Shown: in pieces, positions 26,501-37,402 of the stretch
Position numbering within the stretch: the stretch's first letter is position 1
Layout: every line of letters starts with the position of its first letter
Origin: Glycine soja
Taxonomy: Eukaryota; Streptophyta; Magnoliopsida; Fabales; Fabaceae
DNA: 64,000 nucleotides
NCBI RefSeq assembly: GCF_004193775.1
Contig: NC_041002.1
Span: forward strand, 9,150,485 to 9,214,484
Reading direction: 5' to 3'
Notes under the pieces: generated by a model
Told to the model about the DNA's origin: nothing
Seen by the model: the letters and a program-made list of their open reading frames with translations, nothing else
The model's database searches: none
Position numbers and translations under genes: made by a program

Positions 26501-29500
26501 AAACTAAGTGGACAGGTGAAAAAGCGAAAGAATTAGACAACTCGGGATTTAAGCTGTGGTATACGGGAAAAATCAGATCAAGAAATGGGGTAGGGATTAT
26601 TGTGGACAAGGAGTGGAAGAAGGATGTCGTGGATGTAAGAAGAGTAGGAGATCGTATCATAGTCTTAAAATTGGTAGTGGGACAGGACACCTTTAATGTT
26701 ATTAGTGGGTACGCACCTCAGGTTGGGTTAGCAGAACACTTTAAGGTAAAATTTTGGGAGGATCTAGAAGGGGTACTTCAGGATATACCCCAAGGAGAGA
26801 AAGTTTTCCTAGGAGGGGATCTCAATGGACATGTAGGTAGCGTGGCTAGAGGTTTTGAGGGGGTGCATGGGGGTTTTGGCCTAGGGGAGATGAATGGGGA
26901 GGGTAAATCCATCTTGGAGTTTTCGGAGGCTTTGGATCTTTCTATAGCCAATACATGGTTTAAGAAAAGAGAGGAACATCTTATCACTTACAAAAGTGGA
27001 GGGACATGTTCTCAGATAGATTTCTTCCTTATCAGGAAGTCTGATAGGAAGTATTGCTTGAACTGTAAAGTTATCCCGGGAGAGAGCTTGACTACCCAAC
27101 ATAGAGTTTTGGTTATGGATGTAAGAATTAGAGATAGGGCAAAGAGAAGAAGTCCTCTGGTAGCACCAAGGATCAAATGGTGGCACTTGAAGGGTGAGAA
27201 ACAAGGAATCTTCCAACAAAAGATATGGGAGGGTTGGTGTGGACAATCACAAGGAAGTGCAAATGATATGTGGAACAAGATGTCCCAAGAGATTATTAAA
27301 GTGGCTAAAGAGACGTTGGGTGAATCTAGAGGTTTTGGACCTAGGGGTAAAGAATCGTGGTGGTGGAATGAAAATGTTCAGAGCAAAGTTAGAGTAAAAA
27401 AGGAGTGTTTCAAGGAGTGGTCTAGGTGTAGAAATTCTGAAACTTGGGATAAGTATAAGATAGCTAGAAATGAAACCAAAAAGGCGGTGAGTGAGGCAAG
27501 AGCCCAAGCTTTTGACGGACTATACCAAGCTCTAGGAACCAGGGACGGAGAAAGATCTATATATAGGCTTGCTAAGGGTAGAGAGAGGAAGACTAGAGAT
27601 TTGGATCAAGTAAAGTGTGTTAAGGATGAAGAAGGCAAAGTCTTAGTGCATGAAAAAGATATCAAGGAAAGGTGGAAGGCGTATTTCCACAACTTATTTA
27701 ATGATGGATATGGATATGACTCTAGCAGTCTAGACACAAGAGAAGAGGACCGGAACTATAAGTACTATCGTCGGATTCAGAAACAGGAAGTAAAGGAAGC
27801 GTTGAAAAGAATGAGTAATGGTAAGGCGGTGGGGCCAGACAACATACCTATTGAAGTGTGGAAAACTCTTGGAGATAGAGGTCTTGAGTGGCTCACCGAA
27901 CTCTTTAACGAAATTATGAGGTCAAAACGCATGCCGGAGGAATGGAGGAGAAGCACGTTAGTGCCAATCTATAAGAACAAGGGGGATATACAAAATTGTG
28001 CAAATTATAGGGGAATCAAGCTCATGAGTCATACCATGAAATTATGGGAAAGAGTGATCGAAAGGAGACTCAAGTTACTGAGAATCAATTTGGTTTCATG
28101 CCGGGAAGGTCGACCATGGAAGAGATTTATTTATTACGGCGGGTGATGGAGCTATATCGCATGGCCCAACAAGACTTGCACTTGATTTTTATTGACTTGG
28201 AGAAAGCATATGATAGAGTGCCTAGAGAGATTTTGTGGAAAGCTCTAGAGAAGAAAGGGGTTAGGGTTGCATATATTCGAGCTATCCAAGATATGTATGA
28301 TAGGGTATCGACTAGTGTTAGGACACAGGGTGGAGAGTCAGACGATTTTCCCATCACAATTGGTTTACATCAAGGGTCAACCCTTAGCCCCTACCTTTTT
28401 ACCTTAATTCTGGATGTCCTCACGGAACAAATCCAAGAGATAGTGCCGAGATGCATGCTTTTTGCAGATGACATAGTCCTCCTTGGAGAGTCGAGGGAGG
28501 AGTTGAATGAGAGGTTGGAAACTTAGAGACGAGCTCTAGAAACACATGGCTTTCGCCTAAGCAGAAGCAAATCGGAGTATATGGAATGTAAGTTCAACAA
28601 AAGAAGGAGGGTTTCTAACTCAGAGGTGAAAATAGGAGACCATATTATCCCTCAAGTCACACGGTTTAAATATCTTGGGTCTGTAATACAGGATGATGGG
28701 GAAATTGAAGGGGATGTGAATCATCGCATTCAAGCAGGATGGATGAAATGGAGAAAAGCATCGGGGGTGTTATGTGATGCAAAGGTACCGATCAAGCTAA
28801 AGGGAAAGTTTTATCGGACTGCGGTAAGACCGGCGATTTTGTACGGAACAGAATGTTGGGCGGTAAAGAGTCAACATGAGAATAAAGTAGGTGTAGCGGA
28901 GATGAGGATGTTGCGGTGGATGTGTGGTAAGACTCGACAGGATAAAATTAGAAACGAAGCTATTAGAGAGAGGGTTGGAGTAGCACCTATTGTAGAGAAG
29001 ATGGTGGAAAATAGACTTAGGTGGTTTGGGCATGTAAAGAGAAGACCGGTAGACTCTGTAGTGAGGAGAGTAGACCAGATGGAGAGAAGACAAACAATTC
29101 GAGGCAGAGGAAGACCCAAAAAGACTATAAGAGAGGTTATCAAAAAGGATCTCGAAATTAATGGTTTGGATAGAAGTATGGTACTTGATAGAACATTATG
29201 GCGGAAGTTGATCCATGTAGCCGACCCCACCTAGTGGGATAAGGCGTTGTTGTTGTTGTTGTTGTAATAGCCAAGGCCTTGCTATTAACTCTTCTGGTTC
29301 CACTAAATTTTTTCTCCTATTAACCCTAGAGCCTCTATCATTGAAACAGTTATTGCATGTGCCTGCTATCACTAAAAACTTGATTAGTGTCAGCAAATTT
29401 ACTAAGGATAACAATGTTTTCTTTGAGTTTTATCCTAACCATTGTGCTGTGAAATCACAGGGAACCAATAAAGTCCTACTTCAAGGTTCACTGGATCCTG

Positions 29501-32500
29501 ATGGTCTCTATGTGTTTCCACATCTTGTACTCAGATTCTACTTCAGGCAACCTGCTTACTTTCAAATTCCAGTGTTGATTCTGTTGTTAATCCTGTTTCT
29601 AGTAGTTCTAATGCACAAATTTCTGATTCCATTGTAAATCCAGTTTCTCATGCTATGTCTGATGCCAAAACAGCACCTAGTACTAGCTCTCAAACTATAT
29701 GGCACCTTAGATTGGGCCATCCTAATGCTAATGTACTAAAGCTTGTGCTTAATCATTGTAATATACCCATGGTTAATAAAACTATGTTTGAACTCTATGC
29801 AGCTTGTTGTGTTGGTAAGTCACATATCCCAAACTGTATATTCTGCTCCCCTTGAGCTCATATACAGTGATTTGTGGGAACTCTCTCATGTTTCATCTTC
29901 AAATGACTTCTCTTACTATATAAGCTTTGTTGATGCCTACTAGGTTCACTTGGATCTATTTTCTTAAAAATAAATCAGAAACTTTTCCTATTTTTCAGCA
30001 GTTTAAAACCATGGCTGAACTTCAATTTGATACTAAAATAAAGAGTGTTCATACAGATTGGGGAGGTTCATTTTTCAAACTCATGGAATTATTCATAAAC
30101 TGATTTGCCCTCACACACACCAACAAAATGCTGTTGTGGAGAGAAAACACAGGCATATAGTTGAGTTAGGTCTCACCCTACTCAAACAAGCTTCTCTCCC
30201 TTTAAAATTTTGGGATTTTGCCTTCCAAACTGCAGTTTATTTGATAAACTGACTTCCCACTGCCTCTCTCAAGTTTCAAGTTCCTTACCCTGTTTTGTTC
30301 AATAAGTCACCTGATTACACCTTTTTGAGGAACTTTGGATGCTCTTGCTATCCTTTTCTTAGACCCTATAACAAACACAAGCTTGAGTTTAGGTCCCATG
30401 AATGTTTATTTCTTGGCTATTCCACTTCTCACAAAGGCTACAAGTGTCTCTCACCTAATGGAAAACTGTATGTTTCCAAAGATGTTGTCTTTAATGAGCT
30501 TAAATATCCTTACAATGATGTTTTTCCATCCTTATCCAACTCTGTCACTCCATCTAAGAGTAACTTTTTACCAACTGCTCATATTCCCATTGTTTCACCT
30601 TCTCCTAATGAACCCAGTCTTCCCTCTCAAACTGCTGAAACTAATCCTCCTTCTATAAATGCTGACCCTCCTATTCCCCTAAATGCTGAATCCACCAATT
30701 CCCAAAATGTCACACTATCTTCTCCCTTTTTGAATGCTGAACCAACTTCTGTAAATGATGAACACTCTAACACTGTTTCTGACTTTAAACAGAGATTCAA
30801 GTGAACTGTCTAATACTTCTTTTTCTAATTCTCACACTGTCAATCCCCCCTCTTCTAGTCCTATTCTTCATCCACAAAATGTCCATCCTATGCAAACCAG
30901 ATCCAAGTCTAGAGTTCATCAACCTAGGCTGCATCCTTCACTATTTTTGGCACATTGTGAACCTAAGACAGTTAAACAGGCCCTTGCAAACCCTCAATGG
31001 TTTGCTTCTATGAAACAAGAATATAAGGCTCTTCTTAATAATAAAACATGGGATCTTGTTCCTCTTCCTAAAGATAGACAAGTTGTGGGTTGTAAGTGGG
31101 TCTTCAGAATTAAGGAGAATGCTGATGGGTCAATTAACAGGTTCAAGGCTTTGTTAGTGGCTAAAGGGTTTCATCAAGTTGCTGGTTGTGACTTTAACGA
31201 AACCTTTTTTCCTGTGATAAAACCTGTAACAATTAGGTTGATTATCACTCTTGCTCTCACTAATAAATGGGATTTGTTCCAGCTAGATGTCAACAATGCC
31301 TTTTTAAATGGCTATCTTGAAGAGAATATCTGCATGCAGCAGCCACAAGGCTTTGAAAGTTAAGATAAAACCCTGGTTTGTAAGCTAAATAAAGCTTTGT
31401 ATGGCCTTAAACAGGCCCCAAGACAGTGGTTTGATAGATTAAAAGGGACTCTTTGGGTTTGCAGCGAGCAAGTGTGACCCTTCTTTGTTTGTTTACAAAG
31501 ACAAAGGACATATCATCTACATTCTTGTTTATGTAGATGATATTATTATTACTGGTACCTCTAATGTTCTGGTTCAGCAACTCACCACCAAGCTTCATTC
31601 TGATTTTTCTCTTAAACAATTGGGGAAGCTTGACTATTTTCTTGGTATAGAAATCAAGTTTGTGGCTGATGGGTCTATTCTACTGACTTAAAGCAAATAT
31701 ATCAGAGATTTGCTTCAGAAAACCAAAATGGTAGAAGCACAATCTATTTCTTCCCCTATAACTGCTAATTGCAAGTTAACCAGAGCTGGCTTGGATTTCT
31801 ATAATGACCTAACTCTCTACAGATCAGTTGTTGGTGCTCTCCAAAACACAACCATTACAAGGCCTGAGTTGAGCTATGCTGTGAACAAGGTCTGTCAGTT
31901 TATGGCTAATCCTATGGACTCTCACCGGACAGCTGTTAAACGCATTCTAAGGTACCTAAAAGGTTCTATTCATCATGGTCTGCATCTCAAGGCTGCTCCT
32001 TCCTCTCAGCCTTTCACTATTAAAGCCTTGTGTGATGCTGATTGGGCCCCGGATCCAGATGATAGGAGGCCTACCTCTGGTGCAGTGATTTATTTGGGTC
32101 CTAATTTGGTCTCTTGGCGGTCCAAGAAACAACAAATTTTGGCTAGGTCTTCTACTGAAGCTGAATACAAGAGCTTGGCTCAAGCCACTGCTGAAGTTAC
32201 ATGGATTCAAAATCTTTTAACAGAGTTGTCTGTTACTTTTCATACACCAGAGATTTACTGTGACAACCGAAGTGCAGTGGCTTTCATTCATAATCCAGTT
32301 CTTCATTTCCGGACTAAGCACATGGAGATTGATATCTTTTTTGTCAGGGAGAAAGTCTTGGCTAAGGAGCTCAAAGTGTATCATATTCCTGCTATAGATC
32401 AATGGGCTGATTCCCTCACTAAGCCTCTCTCACCCACTCGGTTTCTTTTTCTGAGGTCCAAACTCAATGTAGTTGAGTCTCTTTCTGATTCTCAACCCCA

Positions 32501-35500
32501 TTGAGTTTGAGGGGGGTATTAGTGTATAAGTTTTACTTCATGATTAGTTAGGACAGCTGTTAGTACAGCGGTCAATTCTGTTATTCTATTAGTGCAGTAA
32601 CTAACTAAGGTTAGTTAACTGCCTTAGTTAGGTTAATTGTAACCACAGCGGCTTTTTCTATAAATAGAGAAACATAAGCCCCTTTAACTAACTTTCCATT
32701 CTGTATCAATAACAGAACTTCTGTTTTTCCCTCTCTCTCAAAATCTATGATTCCTGTATTTGTATTTACCAGCAATATATTGCCTACAAGATACACATAG
32801 AAATGCTAACATGTTTGATAAAGATTAAATTTGTATAAATAATCGCCAATTTTTTAAAATCTCTCCTAGAAACAGAAAAAATGTGATTATTTCTCCAAAT
32901 AAGTTGAACCAAACACCAAGTGTTTTTGGTTCATGTTATTAGAGTAGTAGAAAGGGAGGTGCAGTATTCAACTGCACACTCACTTAACTGTGACAGTCAC
33001 CAAGTTAGTTCTTAGTTAGTTAAGTGTCAGAGTTAGTTAAGAGTTTGTTAGAAGGTTAGTTAGTAATAACCAACTGCTCTAGAACTCTATATATACTTCT
33101 CTTTGTAACAGAAATCAGTTGCCCAATCATAATAACATTTCCTGATTCTAAAAGTTCTTTCTCTTTTTCTCTTTATCTCATCTTCTTCAGTTCTGTTAAG
33201 AACTCTTTTATGGTATTAGAGCTTGGTGACGATCATCAATGGTGACACAACAGAATGCATTGTTTTCTGCTTCTTCATTTCCGAATTCAATTTCTCACAA
33301 GCTTGATGATTCAACTTTTCTTCTCTAGGGACAACAAGTCGAACCAGTTATCAAGTCCCATCAACTTCAGCGATTCGTCGTAAATCCCCAGATTCCACTC
33401 CGCTTCCTCTCTAAAGATGATCGTCACGCTGGCATTGAGAATCCAGCTTATGAAACTTGGGAGCAACAGGATCAAGTGCTCCTCACATGGCTTCAATCGA
33501 CTCTCTCTACGTTGATTTTATCACGAGTTCTAGGATGCACCCACTCCTATGAGGTTTGGGAATGCATTCACGATTATTTCCACAAGCAAACAATAGCCAC
33601 AGCTAGTCAACTTCGCACTCAACTTTGTGCTATGACACTTGCAGGCAACTCAATACGTGAATTTCTGTCACAGATTCGAGCAATTTCTGATTCTCTAGCT
33701 TCTGTTGGAAGCCGGATTATGCTTCAAGAGCATATTGATTCTATTCTTGAAGGTCTTTCGCCGGATTATCATCCGATTATTGCAATCATTGAAAGCAAAT
33801 TTGAACCCCAGCCTATTGATCAAGTTGAGGCGTTTTTATTGGCTCATGAATCACACTTCAATAAGTTCAAGCAGTCTTCCTCTGGTTCGCCCTCAATCGC
33901 TCAGGTGTCAAACAAACAGGATCCAGAAAGCTTCTCCAATTTTCGAGGCGGTTCTAGCCATGAAGGTAGCTATAGTGGTGGTTTTAACCACAATGGTGGT
34001 CGTCAAGGTGGTGCCAGTAGTGGTGCTGGTGGCAGCAGTGGCCGTGGTCATGGTGCCGGTCACTACGCTAATTTCCAATGTCAGGTGTGTTATAAGTATG
34101 GGTACACTGCGTTCATTTGCCATTTTCACTTTGATGGGAATTATCAACCAAATTCCTCTTTAGTCCTTCATTTTCTTTTTTTGATCAGCAAAATTAAAAT
34201 TATATTATAAATAATTCAGTACAAGGAGTACTGATGAGTGTACAGATCTTGAGCCAGATAAACAGAAATATGGTATCCTAATACAAGCTATATCTCAAGA
34301 ATTAGGAGAACCTATATCTGACAGAATGCTTAGCTCACAACTACCCTCTTTAGTCCTTCATGATCCTACCTCACAGAATTATAGGCCTCAGAATCAGTAC
34401 AATGGTGTTTCTGGTCAGAGAAATTCTAACCCTAATTCTGGGCAATATTATGGTGATTCTCGTCCCTAAAATGTTATTATACTGCACCTCCCTTTCTACT
34501 ACTCTAATACATGTGCATTTAGAAGGGCAGTCTACCAAAAAAAGATCATTGATTGCTGGGAACATAAAATCATATAATGTATAATATTGAATACAAATCA
34601 CAATCTATAAACAACGGTAGATGTTTCATGAAGAAAAGTATTCAAACATTAACAATGCAAACTATCACTAGCTGAGCTGAGCTGAGCTTTGATTTACTAC
34701 ATACCCCAAAAAGATAAAATTTAGAGGAGCATATATCTACATTAAGAAGACATACTATCACTAGCCAAGCATCTACATATGCAAAACACTAAATACAGAA
34801 GAACCCATATATTGTTAGGATTCATCGAGCAGAGAGAGAGCATTGAGATATTCAGACAGTGATTACTGATAAAATGTTTATTCATTGATTGAAAATAGAA
34901 GAGGTACGTCTGAGATCTATAGAGATAACCTAGCTGAAATTAATCTGTCAGTTACAACTGACACCAATAGCAGAATTCTTAGCTGGCATACATTAGTTAA
35001 CTGCAGAATCCAGAATGGTACAAGGAGATACTCTAATAATACACACATGCTAGGATCATACAATGCATCATCTTGATATTAGAACCAAAAGATAGAAAAG
35101 AAACATAAGAAGATAGAAACACATACCATAGACTGATACACGTTCAGAATCAACAACATCCCCAGCCAAGGAAAATCGTAGCTCCCTAACAGCCTCAACT
35201 CTATTGCTCCAAGCATTCCATGCGCTACTACTAGCGGTGGTTGAAGTCTTTGTGCTAATTTTCTCATCATCTAGCTTTTCTTTGGATGGCGGCGCAATCA
35301 CTGTTTGAGTGATGCCATCCTCTGTGTGCAGATGTTTTGCATCCTGAGGACTCTGAACATGTCCATTCACAGAGTCTGAGCCAGTACCCACTTCAGATTT
35401 TAGTTTCTTCAATTTATCCTGCCCCCTCTTCTGTAGTGCTTTTAGTAATGCAGGGCTCATCTTCTCCATTATCTCAGCCTGGGCTTCTGCAATCTCCTCA

Positions 35501-37402
35501 GCTGACATTTGCTGGATCTGAGCTCGATTCTCAGCATCAATTTCACTCTCAAGAGACACAGACTCTTTTTCACTTCTAATACTATTGGAACTAGGACAAG
35601 ACCGCATGCTTGAAGTCAAGTCAGTTTGCCCTGGCCTTTGCAAATCTAGGGATCCAAAATTGTAATCAGCCATCCTATCAGAGGAAATTTGGTCCAATCC
35701 AGGCACAGATTCATTTTGTCCCTTGTCATCAAAAATTCTGGTGTATTTAACTTTTGCCTGGTGATTTACCTTATTTGATGTATCTACTTCCATAGTCGTA
35801 GTTGAATTGATAAACCCACCATCTGAGTTATCTAACAGTGGTTTAGTATCCACTTTCATCGGAGAAATGACATTATCATCTGAAGATGAGGTTTTCTTGT
35901 ATGTACTCTTACTGCCCTTTTTGTTCTTTTTCCCTGTAGTTTGGCTAAAGCTTGACACATCTTCCTCTGTTTCCTTCCCCATGGAAGAACTATCATCCCG
36001 AGTGATCTCTTTCCATTTTCTAAAATCCAAACCCTTTTTCCTCCTCCTTTGTACCGGCATGGCAAAGGCTGAAACTTTTTCAAACTCCTGGAAATTTTTA
36101 TCTTCTTCATCCTCAACATTATCATCACCCTCACCATCATCATTCCCTTTACTGCTCAGTGGACGCCAATGCTGTAAAATCACCAGAACCTAACTATCAG
36201 TCCACAAAGCTTACTACCCATTACACAAACTACATTCACAATAAACCAAAATGAGTCAATGTAAGCAGACATACTTTTATCTTATGCAGTCAACCCCACC
36301 ACACGCAAAAACAAAGTATAACTTTGTGTATATCTCCCATTAATTTTTTTTATTTTTTTAAATGCAAAACGAATTTGTTAGATGCTGAAATGTAAAAGAG
36401 TACAAGATGTACCCATCCACTAAAAAATCAGATACAAGCAGCAGGAAGGTTCCTGCATAAATCTACATGGCTGCACTAATAATTTAAAACATACAAAACA
36501 GAACAGCATCAACCTATTATTTCCACTACTTTTTACCTCCATGACATGTCAGTTAATAAAAACCTCATGACAATTTAACCGCTCCAACACAGATGGTCTC
36601 TACACAAACCACCGATGCCAATGAATATCATGCACCAAGTCCTGTTGGCAATATGCTTATAATATCCCGCAACAACTTTGACTTCACAAACCTGCATCTC
36701 GTTGAACTGTTGCCACCATGATACCAATGAAGTACTGCATTAAAAGTGACAGAACCCATATTCCAACATACAATTAACCACCAAAATATCCCATGCCCAC
36801 CACATATTTGAGAGAACTCCTGGTCGAACCTTCTCGTTATATTCAAACCACTCTCACTTATTTATACTGAGCAATTATTCCTTGCCATCCCCCTACATTC
36901 CTTCTCCATCAAATGCCATACCAACCCAGCCCTCTATCACTCTATGCATACTGTTTCCCATTAATTAACACTCACTAAATCTTAATTCAGAATTTTCCAA
37001 CATATCCTCCTCAGCTAAACTCCCTATACGCCTAGAAAACATTAAAATTCTTTTCTTTTCTTTCTTTTCACACATTACTCGTAGCAATACATCTTAATTT
37101 CATTTAAGTTGAAGCATAATACAACACAACACAAGACTATTGCTTTACACTGAAAAGGGTAGTTACAGGGAACTTACAGGGCCATGTGAACGATGGCGCG
37201 CAACGGGGAAAGGAAGAACAGTGGGCTTGGGGAAAAAATGGAAGGGTGTTGTTGTGGGGTTGTTGTTGTGTGAATCAGAGATACCCTTTTCCACGATGGA
37301 ACCAACCAAGTGAAAGGAATCGTTTTGGTTTATTTGGAGGGAGCTCGTGTTCACCACCTTCTTCTTGGGTTGCTCTCCTCCTTTGCCCTTTTGATTCTCC
37401 AT
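17517..37402 (-). CDS. IYO: MINIYO / RPAP1-like RNA polymerase II-associated protein
   Basis: Ten coding exons on -: 37178-37402, 35127-36171, 24135-24229, 23795-23982, 22250-22355, 21905-22165, 21586-21771, 19212-21554, 18140-18349, 17517-17711. They total 4854 nt, or about 1617 aa, in frame with GT/AG introns. An RPAP1 N-terminal motif ([19 protein letters not shown]) lies near residues 305-325. The RPAP1 C-terminal motif ([24 protein letters not shown]) spans about 430-480. A helical-repeat-like body follows, with [14 protein letters not shown] near 1081. RPAP1/IYO proteins help Pol II assembly, nuclear import and elongation, and in Arabidopsis IYO acts as a switch to cell differentiation. 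Intron 2 (10.9 kb) is packed with retroelements, mostly antisense to the gene. The coding exons show no lesion. The start is the first ATG in frame with exon 1. Confidence 0.93.
22445..22598. mobile_element. MITE with long terminal inverted repeats in IYO intron 4
   Basis: The left end (ATGTACTGACAGTGTAAAAA and onward) pairs with the right end, reverse-complemented (ATGCATTGGTAGTGTAAAAA and onward). The match runs on through GTTATCCAATCACAA versus GTCATCCAATAACAA, giving about 45 bp of inverted repeat in a roughly 155-bp element. Superfamily is not assigned because the target duplication is unclear. Confidence 0.6.
24652..24853 (+). repeat. 5' LTR of Copia-1
   Basis: This matches the 3' LTR closely but lacks an internal segment of about 36 bp present there (around 32684-32720). 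It has a TATAAAT box (CTATAAATAGAG) near 24793. It begins TATTAG and ends just before the primer-binding site. Confidence 0.85.
24854..24865 (+). other. Primer-binding site of Copia-1
   Basis: TGGTATCAAAGC differs at one base from the usual plant complement of initiator tRNA-Met (TGGTATCAGAGC) and directly follows the 5' LTR. Confidence 0.8.
24879..25920 (+). pseudogene. Copia-1 gag, broken
   Basis: The ATG at 24879 opens a gag frame of the UBN2/Copia type ([20 protein letters not shown]), which stops at 25166 and resumes further on in shifted frames. A roughly 110-bp foreign piece (about 25334-25423, containing AGCCGATGTGGGACT) interrupts it. A glycine-rich nucleocapsid region follows (25730-25790). 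The zinc knuckle reads [17 protein letters not shown], so the last cysteine of the CCHC set is lost. Gag would form the virus-like particle that packages element RNA. This copy cannot do so. Confidence 0.85.
26102..29263 (+). mobile_element. RTE-type LINE nested in Copia-1
   Basis: A 3.16-kb insertion is bounded by the 14-bp duplication GTAATAGCCAAGGC (26088-26101 and 29264-29277). Inside are an AP endonuclease and reverse transcriptase in one long frame, and a 3' end of GATAAGGC followed by a GTT repeat instead of poly-A. That tail and the compact single-ORF plan are typical of plant RTE-clade LINEs. Copia-1 is continuous when this piece is removed, so it inserted after Copia-1. The near-perfect coding frame and exact duplication suggest it is relatively young. 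Confidence 0.93.
26197..29234 (+). pseudogene. RTE LINE polyprotein: endonuclease plus reverse transcriptase, two lesions
   Basis: The frame from 26197 carries the AP endonuclease: [11 protein letters not shown] near 26410, FMCLQETKW near 26490, [11 protein letters not shown] near 26810 and SQIDFFL near 27015. The RT begins near 27785 with [15 protein letters not shown] and [19 protein letters not shown] single frameshift lies at about 28060-28085, after which FGFMPGRST and [13 protein letters not shown] continue. The active-site motif is FADD (about 28460-28472). A TAG at 28524-28526 interrupts the frame where family members usually have Trp. The rest is open to 29234, including the C-terminal [17 protein letters not shown] and RGRGRPKKT. 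With only two lesions it is close to intact but would not yield a full enzyme. Confidence 0.88.
32517..32750 (+). repeat. 3' LTR of Copia-1
   Basis: 234 bp, starting TATTAG right after the G-rich polypurine tract. It retains the CCATTCTGTATCAATAACAG segment that is missing from the 5' LTR. The 5' LTR is therefore the copy that suffered a deletion. Confidence 0.85.
33239..34470 (+). pseudogene. Copia-2 gag with one stop and a LINE insertion
   Basis: The ATG at 33239 opens a gag frame parallel to Copia-1 gag ([12 protein letters not shown]). A TAG at 33326-33328 replaces the Trp codon seen at the same place in Copia-1. After it the frame is open to 34154. It covers the UBN2-type core ([27 protein letters not shown]) and a glycine-rich nucleocapsid tail. 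The zinc knuckle reads [16 protein letters not shown], so the histidine of CCHC has become Tyr. Beyond the inserted LINE tail the frame resumes ([20 protein letters not shown]) and stops at the inverted-LTR junction. No pol is present. Confidence 0.85.
34172..34344 (-). mobile_element. 5'-truncated LINE 3' end inserted in Copia-2
   Basis: A 173-bp insert is flanked by a perfect 17-bp duplication, CCTCTTTAGTCCTTCAT (34155-34171 and 34345-34361). Read on -, it ends in TTTTGCTGATCAAAAAAAG, an A-rich tail like that of plant L1 elements. It is a severely 5'-truncated LINE copy with no coding content. Confidence 0.85.
34813..35075 (-). mobile_element. Probable solo LTR in IYO intron 2
   Basis: Read on -, the sequence has LTR-like organisation: TGATGCATTG at the start, AATGAATAAACATTT as a polyadenylation-like region, a CT-rich stretch (GCTCTCTCTCTGCTC), and an end in CCTAACA. 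The pentamer ATATT flanks it at 34809-34813 and 35076-35080, but this does not fall exactly at TG/CA ends, so boundaries are uncertain by a few bases. No internal retroelement sequence adjoins it. Confidence 0.5.

Larger units (their letters stand above)
25966..32504 (+). pseudogene. Copia-1 pol: protease, integrase, RT, RNase H, interrupted
   Basis: The protease segment [11 protein letters not shown] (about 25990) has DFG in place of the catalytic DSG. The frame continues to GNSQG, is interrupted by the RTE LINE, and resumes at 29278 as [11 protein letters not shown]. The pre-integrase region contains [11 protein letters not shown] (about 29707). The integrase core (29850-30260) and its C-terminal part with GCSCYPF (30340) follow. 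The reverse transcriptase runs from 30960 with [12 protein letters not shown] and the active-site YVDD (about 31530). RNase H occupies 31710-32504 with [16 protein letters not shown]. At least five stops or frameshifts break the polyprotein. The last frame is open to the end. Confidence 0.88.
24652..32750 (+). mobile_element. Copia-1 LTR retrotransposon in IYO intron 2, split by an RTE LINE
   Basis: Direct LTRs at 24652-24853 and 32517-32750 flank gag, protease, integrase, reverse transcriptase and RNase H in the Copia order. A tRNA-Met-type primer site (24854-24865) follows the 5' LTR, and a G-rich polypurine tract (about 32506-32516) precedes the 3' LTR. The flanks ATCCT and TTCCT match at 4 of 5 positions, a weak target duplication. 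Removing the nested LINE (26102-29263) leaves about 4.9 kb, a normal Copia size. The element is antisense to IYO. Several stops and frameshifts make it non-autonomous now. The LTRs start with TATTAG instead of the canonical TG. Confidence 0.92.
32937..34509 (+). mobile_element. Copia-2: truncated retroelement with inverted LTR termini
   Basis: The left end is a full 5' LTR (32937-33210) starting TATTAGAG. It is followed by a tRNA-Met primer site (TGGTATTAGAGC, 33211-33222) and a gag gene. Instead of pol and a direct 3' LTR, the element ends at 34479-34509 with an exact inverted copy of the first 31 bp of its own LTR. A perfect 5-bp target duplication, CATGT, lies directly outside (32932-32936 and 34510-34514). 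Both ends are therefore the same U3 terminus and the structure inserted as a unit. Its gag is related to that of Copia-1. A LINE tail (34172-34344) later inserted into it. Confidence 0.85.

Noticed and set aside
29240..29265. GTT trinucleotide run as a CRISPR-like or independent microsatellite feature
   Set aside because: It is the 3' tail of the RTE LINE, directly abutting its target duplication.
30755..31363. Separate host gene encoding a reverse-transcriptase-like protein
   Set aside because: It is one fragment of Copia-1 pol, broken by stops on both sides.
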